From Betaproteobacteria bacterium (GTDB taxonomy: Bacteria > Pseudomonadota > Gammaproteobacteria > Burkholderiales > SG8-39), in the NCBI GenBank assembly GCA_007280315.1, contig QYQC01000054.1:1-7459 (forward strand): a stretch of 7,459 nt of DNA, read 5' to 3'. Below, in pieces: positions 1 through 5,616 of this stretch. Position numbers and translations under genes: made by a program. The notes under the pieces are model-generated. The model had not been told where the DNA came from, did no database searches, and saw only the letters and a program-made list of their open reading frames with translations. Within the stretch, counting starts at the first letter, position 1. The number at the start of each line of letters is the position of its first letter.

Positions 1-547
1 CGTGTTTTGCCAGATCGACGGCACGCCAGTCGGCGCGCGTCGCCGGACCGATGACGAACCAGCAGGCGCAGGCAAGATCGGCGATCAACTGCGCTTCCCC
101 CACGCGGGTGAAATCGTCGTAGCGCGAGTCGGGAATTTCGATCGCCGGATGCAGCGTGGCAACGGCGGCAAGCACCTCGTCGATGCTGTAGTTTGCGCCG
201 CGTCTGGGCAGGTCACCGGCCATGCGAAACGCGAATTCCGCTTCTGCGACTTTCATATTGTTGCCGGCGAGCGATATGCGCGCACCTTGTTCGCGCGAGC
301 GCGCCGCAAGCAAACAGCCGGCCAGGGGCCCGTCCACATGGATATGCTGCTGCCCGGCTTGGCTGGTGGCGGCAATTTTCCAGCCGACGATATTCTGGCC
401 GGCGAGCTTCGCCACTTCGGACTGGATTGCATAGCCCTCGGCGCGCGTACGCGGACGACACTGCGCCGGCAGTTCGGCCAGCCGCGTCGATTGCCGCCAG
501 TGCTGCAGCAACGCGCCAGCAGCGGCACGCGTGTCATCCGGTTTCAT
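1..547 (-). CDS. 2-keto-4-pentenoate hydratase-like protein (FAH superfamily), 3' end outside window
   Basis: The reverse strand reads in frame for 182 codons from ATG at 547-545 to the window edge, so the C-terminus is missing. The family (MhpD/COG3971 type) adds water to 2-hydroxypenta-2,4-dienoate, or acts on related oxo-acids, in meta-cleavage of aromatic compounds, using a divalent metal in the cytosol. Seen in the sequence: a GWKIAATS segment (about residues 55-62) and a VDGPLAG segment (71-77), where the family has its conserved lysine and loop. An ExE pair (E102, E104 in VAEAEFAF) and E137 (in AIEIPDSR) match the three metal-binding acids of MhpD. A GGAG ribosome binding site lies 8 bases before the ATG. 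No other aromatic-degradation gene is visible, so the substrate is open; a decarboxylase of the same fold cannot be excluded. It is transcribed divergently from the acetyltransferase gene. Confidence 0.85.
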   Translation of the reverse strand, partial: MKPDDTRAAAGALLQHWRQSTRLAELPAQCRPRTRAEGYAIQSEVAKLAGQNIVGWKIAATSQAGQQHIHVDGPLAGCLLAARSREQGARISLAGNNMKVAEAEFAFRMAGDLPRRGANYSIDEVLAAVATLHPAIEIPDSRYDDFTRVGEAQLIADLACACWFVIGPATRADWRAVDLAKH

Positions 548-682
548 CGGCTTTGCTCCTTTTCGGGGCAGTCAGGATAGCACCACCGCGCGCGCGGGCA
601 CATTCACGCGGCGCAGACGGTGAGCGCATCGGCCGCGGCATCTGTGATATGTTTGTGCAACCACCCCGCGGGAACACCCACC

Positions 683-1276
683 ATGACGCTGTTTGCCCAA
701 CCCATCACCCTCAGCGGCCGCCACGTCGCGCTGGAGCCACTCGCCTACGCGCATCACGACGAACTGGTCGACGCCGTGCGCGACGGCGAATTGTGGAAGC
801 TCTGGTACACCGCGGTTCCGACGGCCGAAGGCATGCGCACCGAAATAGAGCGCCGCCTTGGTTTACAGAAAACCGGCTCGATGCTGCCGTTCGCGGTGCG
901 CAGCCTGGCCGGTGGAAACATCGTCGGCATGACGACCTACATGAATATCGACGCAAACAACCGCCGTGTCGAAATCGGCTCCACCTGGTATGCCAAATCG
1001 GTGCAGCGCACGCCGCTCAATACCGAAGCGAAACTGCTGCTGCTCACGCACGCGTTCGAGGCGCTCAGTTGCATCGCGGTCGAATTTCGCACCGGCTTTT
1101 TCAATTTCACCAGCCGCCGCGCGATCGAGCGTTTGGGCGCGAAGCAGGACGGTATTTTGCGCAGCCACCAGCGCTATGCCGACGGCAGCCTGCGTGATAC
1201 CGTGGCGTTTTCCATCATCGCGTCCGAATGGGCGGCAGTGAAGCAACATCTGCAGTTCAAGCTCGCCGGCAGCTGA
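683..1276 (+). CDS. GNAT family N-acetyltransferase (RimJ/RimL type)
   Basis: This encodes a 197-residue protein of usual length for the RimJ/RimL branch of GNAT acetyltransferases, which move an acetyl group from acetyl-CoA to protein N-termini or small amines. The N-terminus ITLSGRHVALEPL is the usual first strand of this branch. The C-terminal part carries TSRRAIERLGAKQDGILR, where family members have the N-x-x-S-x-R-A-x-E-R-L-G-F/A helix and strand that close the acetyl-CoA site. ATG 683 is preferred over an in-frame ATG at 620 because the extra 21 residues have no family counterpart and the conserved N-terminus begins at 683; a weak GGGA lies upstream. The stop is 6 bases before the CinA-like gene, suggesting one transcript. 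The acetyl acceptor cannot be told from sequence. Confidence 0.85.
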   Translation: MTLFAQPITLSGRHVALEPLAYAHHDELVDAVRDGELWKLWYTAVPTAEGMRTEIERRLGLQKTGSMLPFAVRSLAGGNIVGMTTYMNIDANNRRVEIGSTWYAKSVQRTPLNTEAKLLLLTHAFEALSCIAVEFRTGFFNFTSRRAIERLGAKQDGILRSHQRYADGSLRDTVAFSIIASEWAAVKQHLQFKLAGS

Positions 1277-1282
1277 GACCCA

Positions 1283-1765
1283 ATGCATACTTTGCTGCCG
1301 CTGGCAGAGGAACTGGCGCTGCTGATGAAGGCACGACGCGAGACTATCGGCGTCGCGGAATCCTCGACCGGAGGTTTGCTCTCGGCCGCGCTGCTCGCGG
1401 TACCGGGTGCCTCGGCCTATTTTCTCGGCGGCGCCGTGGTCTACACGCGCAAGGCACGCGAGCAGCTGCTGCAGCTCCCGCGCGAATCAGTCACAGGCAT
1501 GCGCTCGGCGTCCGAGCCCTATGCGCTGCTGCTCGCGCGCACCGCCAGCCAGCGCTTCGCCGCCAGCTGGGGCTTGGCCGAAACCGGCGCGGCCGGCCCG
1601 ACCGGAAATCCCTATGGCGACAGCGCTGGACACAGCTGCATCGCCATTGCCGGCGTGGCAGAAGAGGTCATGACGCTCGAAACCGGGAACGCCGACCGCG
1701 CGGCGAACATGCGCGCGTTCGCTGCCGCGGCGCTGGAACTGCTGAAGCGTCGGCTGTCACAGTAG
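1283..1765 (+). CDS. CinA C-terminal domain protein (PncC-like), catalytic Lys replaced by Arg
   Basis: A 160-residue stand-alone CinA C-terminal domain. The best-known members (PncC) deamidate nicotinamide mononucleotide in NAD recycling through a Ser/Lys dyad. Seen here: AESSTGG (residues 25-31) containing the nucleophile-position serine S27; GGAVVYT with Y54; a glycine-rich ETGAAGPTG segment in the second half; and a C-terminal helix. Aligning from memory with E. coli PncC, S27 and Y54 match its serine and tyrosine. The lysine expected five residues after the tyrosine is R59, while K57 sits two residues earlier. Amidase activity is therefore doubtful, and no pncC symbol is given. The gene starts 6 bases after the acetyltransferase stop without a clear Shine-Dalgarno sequence, which suggests translational coupling. 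Confidence 0.85.
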   Translation: MHTLLPLAEELALLMKARRETIGVAESSTGGLLSAALLAVPGASAYFLGGAVVYTRKAREQLLQLPRESVTGMRSASEPYALLLARTASQRFAASWGLAETGAAGPTGNPYGDSAGHSCIAIAGVAEEVMTLETGNADRAANMRAFAAAALELLKRRLSQ

Positions 1766-1849
1766 GTCTTACGCCCGACCGCGCTAGCGTGCCGGCAACT
1801 GTGCTATGTTGTCCAATCAGTCGGTCACCGCCAATTCCCGGAGATAAGC

Positions 1850-2977
1850 ATGAAAATGCGCGCCGCCGTTCTTAACCAGTCGCAAATACCGCATCCCTAC
1901 GCCAAAACCAAACCGATCAGCATCGAGACCATCGAGCTGGACGCCCCCGGCCCGGGCGAGGTACTGGTGAAAATGGCTGCGGCCGGACTGTGCCACTCGG
2001 ATCTCTCCGTCATCAACGGTGAACGGCCGCGGGTGATGCCACTGGTGTTGGGCCACGAAGCATCCGGCATCGTGCAGGAACTCGGACCCGGCGTCGTCGG
2101 CCTGGAGCGCGGCGACCACGTGGCGCTGGTGTTCGCGCCCAATTGCGGCCACTGCATGCCCTGCCGGGAGGGCCGGCCGGCATTGTGCGAGCCGGGCTTT
2201 GCCGCCGGCGCCGCCGGCACGCTGCTCGGTGGGCACCGTCGCGTGCACCGCATGGACAAGAGCCTGCTCAACCACCAGGCCGGTGTTTCCTGTTTTGCCG
2301 AATATGCGGTGCTGGCGCGCGGCTCGCTGGTGAAAATCGATCCCGCGCTGCCACTGGATATCGGCGCGCTGTTCGGTTGCGCCGTGCTCACCGGCGTCGG
2401 CGCGGCGATCAATTGCGCGCAGATGAAACTGGGGAGTTCGGCCGCCATCGTCGGGCTCGGCGGCGTAGGCCTGTCGGCGCTGCTCGGCGCGCTGGCGGCG
2501 GGCGCGCGCCAGATCGTCGCTATCGACAAACTCGATACCAAACTGGAATTCGCGCGTTCGCTCGGCGCGACGCACACGTTTCGCGCCGACGATCCGGACC
2601 TGGTCGCCCAGGTCAAGGCGGCGACCAAGGGCGGCGTCGACGTGGCGATCGAGGCGGCGAGCGTGGTTGCCGCGTTGGAGACCGCATACCGGATCACCCG
2701 CCCCGGCGGCACCACTGTGACCGTCAGCCTGCCGCCGCCAGGCGCGACCCTGAATGTGCCGGCGGTCAACCTGGTGGTCGAGGAACGCACGCTCAAGGGC
2801 AGCTTCCTCGGCTCCGCCGTGCCGCAACGCGATTTGCCGCGCTACATCGCGCTGTATTTCGCCGGGCGCCTGCCGATCGACAAGCTGGTGACACACAGAA
2901 TCAAACTCGATGAAATCAACCTCGGCTTCGACCGCCTGGCCAGCGGCGAAGCGATCAGGCAGGTGATTATTTTTTAG
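1850..2977 (+). CDS. Zinc-dependent alcohol dehydrogenase (medium-chain MDR family)
   Basis: This 375-residue protein has the normal length of a two-zinc MDR alcohol dehydrogenase, oxidising an alcohol or reducing an aldehyde with NAD(P). Catalytic zinc ligands are visible as C48 (GLCHSD), H69-E70 (LGHE) and C177 (LFGCAVLTG). The structural zinc site is the four-cysteine lobe C99, C102, C105, C113. The Rossmann fold shows GLGGVG (202-207) followed by D226 at the end of the next strand, which favours NAD over NADP. The C-terminus IRQVIIF is a typical family end, so the gene is complete. GGAGA at 1840-1844, five bases before ATG 1850, supports this start; ATG 1856 is a less well spaced alternative. 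An 84-base gap from the CinA-like gene suggests its own promoter, but none is convincing. The substrate is unknown. Confidence 0.93.
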   Translation: MKMRAAVLNQSQIPHPYAKTKPISIETIELDAPGPGEVLVKMAAAGLCHSDLSVINGERPRVMPLVLGHEASGIVQELGPGVVGLERGDHVALVFAPNCGHCMPCREGRPALCEPGFAAGAAGTLLGGHRRVHRMDKSLLNHQAGVSCFAEYAVLARGSLVKIDPALPLDIGALFGCAVLTGVGAAINCAQMKLGSSAAIVGLGGVGLSALLGALAAGARQIVAIDKLDTKLEFARSLGATHTFRADDPDLVAQVKAATKGGVDVAIEAASVVAALETAYRITRPGGTTVTVSLPPPGATLNVPAVNLVVEERTLKGSFLGSAVPQRDLPRYIALYFAGRLPIDKLVTHRIKLDEINLGFDRLASGEAIRQVIIF

Positions 2978-2988
2978 CGGGGTGTTGA

Positions 2989-3010
2989 AAAAGGGGGCAC
3001 GCCCCCTTTT
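2989..3010. terminator. Intrinsic terminator hairpin, probably bidirectional
   Basis: AAAAGGGGG (2989-2997) pairs perfectly with CCCCCTTTT (3002-3010) around a CACG loop: a 9-bp stem whose 3' side runs into TTTTATAT on the + strand and TTTTT on the - strand. It lies 12 bases after the alcohol dehydrogenase stop and should end that transcript. It can also act on the converging operon. Confidence 0.75.
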
Positions 3011-3034
3011 ATATCCCCCAAATTGGAGGCTGCC

Positions 3035-3099
3035 GAAAAACGCTTCCCTCTGACAGGGTGCACTTCAGCCTGCGATCTGTGCGAAGGGAAGCGCTTTTC
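3035..3099 (-). terminator. Second hairpin, possible terminator of the leftward operon
   Basis: CGCTTCCCT (3041-3049) pairs with AGGGAAGCG (3085-3093). After one mismatch GAAAA (3035-3039) pairs with TTTTC (3095-3099). The loop is long (about 35 bases). Read on the - strand it begins about 10 bases after the stop of the membrane protein gene, and its stem is followed by a TTTTT run, as in an intrinsic terminator. The long loop lowers confidence. Confidence 0.45.
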
Positions 3100-3108
3100 A
3101 ACAACCTG

Positions 3109-4434
3109 CTAGCTCGTCGATGCAACCGCCGCGGCGGCGCGAATCTTGTCGCGAAAGCGCGCGTAAACGCGCGCAGCGCCGACCAGATTCCATTCCAGCC
3201 AGAGGCAGGAAGCGCTGAACGCAAGACCTGCGGGCGTAGCAAGCGCCGGCCAAAGCACTGCCGCTAGCAGCAGCAGCAGCGCAGCGAAGTGCAGCCGCAT
3301 TTGTCCGCGCATTGCGCTTTCGGGAATCATCTGTTTCATGTTCGGCGGCGGCGTCGCCATTCCGCCCAGCCGCTGCAGGTGCAGCCAATTGAGGAAGGGC
3401 ATGATCTTGTAGAGCATGCCGATGATCACCGACAGGAACACGCCGGGCAGCGCGAGCACGCCCAGCCACAGCGGCGCGCGCGCATGGCTGCCGAGCTGCG
3501 GCAGGGCCTCGAGCGCGAGCCAGGATGCGGCGACGGCAAGCAGTGCCAGCATGGCGCCGCGCCAGAAGACGAGCGTGACGTCAGCCTGGCGCCGCCGCCG
3601 CTTCGATTGCAGCCACAACGTCACCGCCGCGTAGAGACCCGCCAGCAGAATTCCGACCGACGCCACAGCGGATTGCCACGCCTGCGCTCCCGCCAGGCCG
3701 GGCAGCAGTTGCAGCGACCACAGACACAGCACCAGCAGCAAGCCGGCCGGCACGAGGCGCGTGAGCCAGACCGGATAAGCCGGCGTGAGCTGAAACATCG
3801 GCACCACCAGAAACGACACACCTATCACCAGCATCAGCGCCCAGCCGCCCAGGCCCCAGGCGACATGAACATTGATCAATGTGAGCAGCGACCAAACCGA
3901 TTGCAGGTTCTCGTGCATGCCTAGGGTGCTGGCGAGGATCACGCCCAGCACCACGGTCACCAGCAGGCCGAGCACGGCCAGGCGCAGCACGTAAATGGAC
4001 ATACCGCGCGCCGGCGTGCGCAGCAGCGACATTGCCATCACCGTCAGGAACAGCCCAAGGGAAACGGCAAACGTCAGCGCCGCCAAAAGAAACAGCACCT
4101 GCTGCTCCAGCAGGAATGCCGACGCGAGTAGTACCGCCCCCGCGGTGATCAGCGGATGCACCAGCGTCGCCACCAGGCGCGGCCGCCAGATATTGGCCCC
4201 GGCCACCACCGCCACAAATTGCAGCAGCGCGCCGCACATCACCTGCAGCATGAAATCGACCACGATCAAATGCGTCATTGCAAGGGCGCCTGGCGCCCAG
4301 CGCGATTCCAGCGCCGCCGGTCCGAGTAATGCCAGAAGCAGTCCGGCGACTACGCCGAACAGGGGCGCGGTGAGAAAGAACCGGTAAGGCACCGAAATCG
4401 GCGGCGCCTGTTCGAACGACAGGGCGGGCTGCAT
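3109..4434 (-). CDS. Polytopic membrane protein, NnrS / heme-copper oxidase subunit I-like
   Basis: This 441-residue, very hydrophobic protein has about 12 predicted membrane helices, the first at roughly residues 19-40. Histidines sit in or next to helices in a pattern recalling NnrS and heme-copper oxidase subunit I: H55 in MTHLIVVDFMLQVMCGALLQF, H93 (VHPL), H174 (GMHEN), H190 in NVHVAWGLGGW, and a later one in NWLHLQ. The segment after H190 (MLVIGVSFLVVPMFQLTPAYP) also recalls NnrS. By analogy it may bind heme or metal and act in nitric oxide or oxygen stress; this is inference from motifs and neighbours. It is not a canonical oxidase subunit. Its ATG follows the DUF2249 stop with no spacing, so translation is probably coupled. 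The TAG stop lies in the end of the inverted-repeat element. Confidence 0.8.
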   Translation of the reverse strand: MQPALSFEQAPPISVPYRFFLTAPLFGVVAGLLLALLGPAALESRWAPGALAMTHLIVVDFMLQVMCGALLQFVAVVAGANIWRPRLVATLVHPLITAGAVLLASAFLLEQQVLFLLAALTFAVSLGLFLTVMAMSLLRTPARGMSIYVLRLAVLGLLVTVVLGVILASTLGMHENLQSVWSLLTLINVHVAWGLGGWALMLVIGVSFLVVPMFQLTPAYPVWLTRLVPAGLLLVLCLWSLQLLPGLAGAQAWQSAVASVGILLAGLYAAVTLWLQSKRRRRQADVTLVFWRGAMLALLAVAASWLALEALPQLGSHARAPLWLGVLALPGVFLSVIIGMLYKIMPFLNWLHLQRLGGMATPPPNMKQMIPESAMRGQMRLHFAALLLLLAAVLWPALATPAGLAFSASCLWLEWNLVGAARVYARFRDKIRAAAAVASTS

Positions 4435-4656
4435 TCAGATCTTGTGAATATGAATCTCGTTGGTACCGTCGGCGCGAAGCTCCGAGCGGTAGCCGTAGCC
4501 GTTCCGGTCCAGAACGAAATACAGCGGCAGCGGCTCGCAGTGCAATAGCATCACCAGCTCCTCGCCGGGCGCGAGCTTGCCGAGTTCGGCCACTGCCAGC
4601 TCCAGCGGCTCCGGCGGCTCCATTCCGCGCCCGTCGATCACACGCGGTTCAGGCAT
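4435..4656 (-). CDS. DUF2249 domain protein
   Basis: A 73-residue protein that is a single DUF2249 domain. Signature pieces are DGRGMEPPEPL (residues 8-18), GEELVMLLHCEPLPLY in the middle, and a C-terminal GYGYRSE strand. The fold resembles the small TusA/SirA-like domains, but the biochemical role is not established. DUF2249 proteins commonly sit beside hemerythrin-like genes and in gene sets responding to nitrogen oxides or anaerobiosis. A cysteine (C40) lies next to E41-P42 in the domain centre; whether it is functional is unknown. The ATG overlaps the hemerythrin gene by 8 bases, and the TGA stop directly abuts the ATG of the membrane protein. No strong ribosome binding site is visible, so it is probably translated by coupling. 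Confidence 0.88.
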   Translation of the reverse strand: MPEPRVIDGRGMEPPEPLELAVAELGKLAPGEELVMLLHCEPLPLYFVLDRNGYGYRSELRADGTNEIHIHKI

Positions 4657-5101
4657 GCGCGTGTTCGAGCAACCCGCTTATCTGTTCCGCGATACGCTCC
4701 GCCTCCGCCCCCAGGGCCTGGTCGCACATCGGATAGAGAATGTTCTCTTCCTTCATATTGTGCTGCTGCATCAGCATCAGCAGGGTCTCGGCGACGCCGG
4801 CGTAGTCTTCGGCTTGATGCGCTACGCACGCCTCGGACAGCTGCGCCAGCAGGCCGCGCATCTGGTCGTGCTCGTAGCGCATCATTTTCGTCGGGCCTTC
4901 GCTCATGCCGGTGGCGGCTTCGAATGCCGGGAACAGCAACCCTTCTTCGGCTTCGAAATGTGCCTTCATCTGCTCGTGGAAACGCTCGAACGCGGAAGCG
5001 ACGGCGACCCAGTCGGCGCGCTGTACGGCATTTTCGGCGGCGACGAACAAATCGTCGCAATGCCGGTGGTGATCGGGAAGAATTTGCGTGGGGAAACTCA
5101 T
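4649..5101 (-). CDS. Hemerythrin HHE cation-binding domain protein
   Basis: A 150-residue four-helix-bundle protein of the hemerythrin/HHE family, which holds a non-heme di-iron site and binds oxygen or reacts with nitric oxide; relatives (YtfE/ScdA/NorA) repair iron centres or buffer NO. Candidate iron ligands: H11, H12 or H14 in PDHHRHCD; H48-x3-E52 (HFEAEE); H78 (RYEHDQM); and H114-x3-E118 (QHNMKEEN). No signal peptide is seen, so it is cytoplasmic, and the domain is bare, without YtfE's N-terminal domain. An AGGA ribosome binding site lies 7 bases before ATG 5101-5099. It is first in an operon with DUF2249 and membrane-protein genes. The upstream FNR-type box suggests induction under low oxygen or nitrogen oxides. 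Confidence 0.9.
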   Translation of the reverse strand: MSFPTQILPDHHRHCDDLFVAAENAVQRADWVAVASAFERFHEQMKAHFEAEEGLLFPAFEAATGMSEGPTKMMRYEHDQMRGLLAQLSEACVAHQAEDYAGVAETLLMLMQQHNMKEENILYPMCDQALGAEAERIAEQISGLLEHAHA

Positions 5102-5123
5102 GGCAGCATCCTATTGGTGGATT

Positions 5124-5151
5124 GACCGGCCGATGTTAGCAGCGGCCGGTC
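5124..5151. promoter_or_regulatory. Perfect 9-bp dyad spanning the hemerythrin promoter -10
   Basis: GACCGGCCG (5124-5132) and CGGCCGGTC (5143-5151) are exact reverse complements separated by 10 bases. The spacer holds the proposed -10 hexamer, so the dyad straddles the core promoter. It could be an operator for a second regulator. It is not followed by a T-run, so it is not an intrinsic terminator. Confidence 0.4.
5133..5138 (-). promoter_or_regulatory. Candidate -10 box of the hemerythrin operon
   Basis: On the - strand 5138-5133 reads TAACAT, four of six matches to TATAAT including the leading TA and final T. It lies 22 bases downstream of the FNR-like box, exactly the spacing of a class II FNR-activated promoter (box centred at -41.5). 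The implied transcription start is near 5126, about 25 bases before the hemerythrin ATG. Confidence 0.5.
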
Positions 5152-5160
5152 GCCATGAAT

Positions 5161-5174
5161 TTGTGATAAATCAA
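5161..5174 (-). promoter_or_regulatory. CRP/FNR-family binding site (FNR/DNR/NnrR-like)
   Basis: On the - strand the site reads TTGAT-TTAT-CACAA, 8 of 10 positions of the TTGAT-N4-ATCAA consensus with one perfect half-site. It is 60 bases upstream of the hemerythrin start codon and correctly placed for a class II activator. This predicts control by oxygen or nitrogen oxides; which regulator binds cannot be decided from the site alone. Confidence 0.55.
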
Positions 5175-5232
5175 GAAACGCCGAAGCGGAGAGATGAAGT
5201 GGATCTGACTTAGAATCTTTTGCAGAACGAAT

Positions 5233-5314
5233 ATGTCATTCTGAGGCCGAAGGCCGAAGAATCTGCTTTTCACTTGATTCAAAAGCAGATCCTTCGCTTC
5301 GCTCAGGATGACAT
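5233..5314. repeat. REP/MITE-like long palindromic repeat
   Basis: The left arm (5233-5270, starting ATGTCATTCTGAG) and right arm (5281-5314, ending CTCAGGATGACAT) pair over nearly their whole length around a 10-base loop. The inner 10 pairs (ATCTGCTTTT with AAAAGCAGAT) are perfect. The left arm carries two GGCCGAA-type units where the right has GCGAA-type units, making it 4 bases longer. Sequences of the form TGTCATCCTGAGCGAAG are familiar dispersed intergenic repeats in many bacterial genomes. It lies between the hemerythrin promoter and the 3' end of the lipoprotein gene, and may stabilise or end the lipoprotein mRNA. Confidence 0.75.
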
Positions 5315-5365
5315 TGGCAATGGGTTCCTAGGAGCGAATGGCGAGGCGCGCCTTTGTGTGACGCG

Positions 5366-5572
5366 CTATTTTTCGGCGGCGTCGCCCCGCGCAGTATTCT
5401 GCTGCGTCTGCTCCATCGCCTTGCCGATGTCCTGTTGCATCTGTTCCATGGTCTTCTTGCCCTGTTCCAGTTCCTTTTTCTTGGCGGCGGCAATGGTCGC
5501 AGCGGTGCCCGCGGACTCGACGCCGCAGCCGGCGAGCGCAGCCGCTGTAATCAGGGCGATGATTCGTTTCAT
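5366..5572 (-). CDS. Small predicted lipoprotein
   Basis: A 68-residue product with a classic lipoprotein signal: MKRIIALITAAALAGC, with positively charged residues, a hydrophobic core and lipobox LAGC with C16 as the lipidation site. The mature part (about 53 residues) is polar, rich in K, E, Q and M, and probably one long amphipathic or coiled-coil helix. I do not recognise a family. An upstream in-frame ATG would add 12 residues before the signal peptide. The internal start at 5572-5570 is chosen because the signal peptide begins there and GGGAGA lies six bases before it. It follows the DpgC-like gene by 44 bases on the same strand and may share its transcript, though its own ribosome binding site is strong. 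Likely in the periplasmic membrane leaflet or outer membrane. Confidence 0.7.
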   Translation of the reverse strand: MKRIIALITAAALAGCGVESAGTAATIAAAKKKELEQGKKTMEQMQQDIGKAMEQTQQNTARGDAAEK

Positions 5573-5616
5573 GGCATTTCTCCCGGCAGGGTTGATCGAC
5601 TGCGGCACGACGGCGG

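Larger units (their letters stand above)
2975..3111. repeat. 137-bp inverted-repeat element filling the convergent gap (MITE- or REP-like)
   Basis: The two ends form a 17-bp imperfect inverted repeat: TAGCGGGGTGTTGAAAA at 2975-2991 and, read on the reverse strand, TAGCAGGTTGTTGAAAA at 3111-3095, matching at 15 of 17 positions. The first three bases of each end are the TAG stop codon of the flanking gene (alcohol dehydrogenase on +, membrane protein on -). Between the ends lie two further hairpins. No open reading frame of note is inside. It could be a non-autonomous mobile element or a bidirectional terminator cassette. Whether it is dispersed elsewhere in the genome cannot be told from this window. 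Confidence 0.6.

Noticed and set aside
2..580. A 192-codon open frame on the + strand at the left edge
   Set aside because: The opposite strand encodes a hydratase with the ExE metal motif and a ribosome binding site; the + frame has no such support.
1805..1810. TATGTT as a possible -10 for the alcohol dehydrogenase gene
   Set aside because: No -35-like hexamer lies at a suitable distance, so it is not listed as a promoter.
1228..1875. A 215-codon + frame overlapping the acetyltransferase end, the CinA-like gene and the dehydrogenase start
   Set aside because: It overlaps three recognised genes in another frame and is arginine/alanine-rich without motifs.
1817..2896. A 359-codon open frame on the - strand across the alcohol dehydrogenase
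   Set aside because: It is antisense to a gene with complete zinc-binding and Rossmann motifs, and its own product is low-complexity and unrecognisable.
1..2977. Hydratase, acetyltransferase and alcohol dehydrogenase as one catabolic cluster feeding the DpgC-like enzyme
   Set aside because: They differ in strand and spacing, no ring-cleavage or CoA-ligase gene is present, and an unrelated operon on the other strand separates them from the DpgC-like gene.
5344..5353. Palindrome AGGCGCGCCT downstream of the lipoprotein gene
   Set aside because: A 10-base palindrome is expected by chance in GC-rich DNA, has no loop and no T-run, and is not a terminator.
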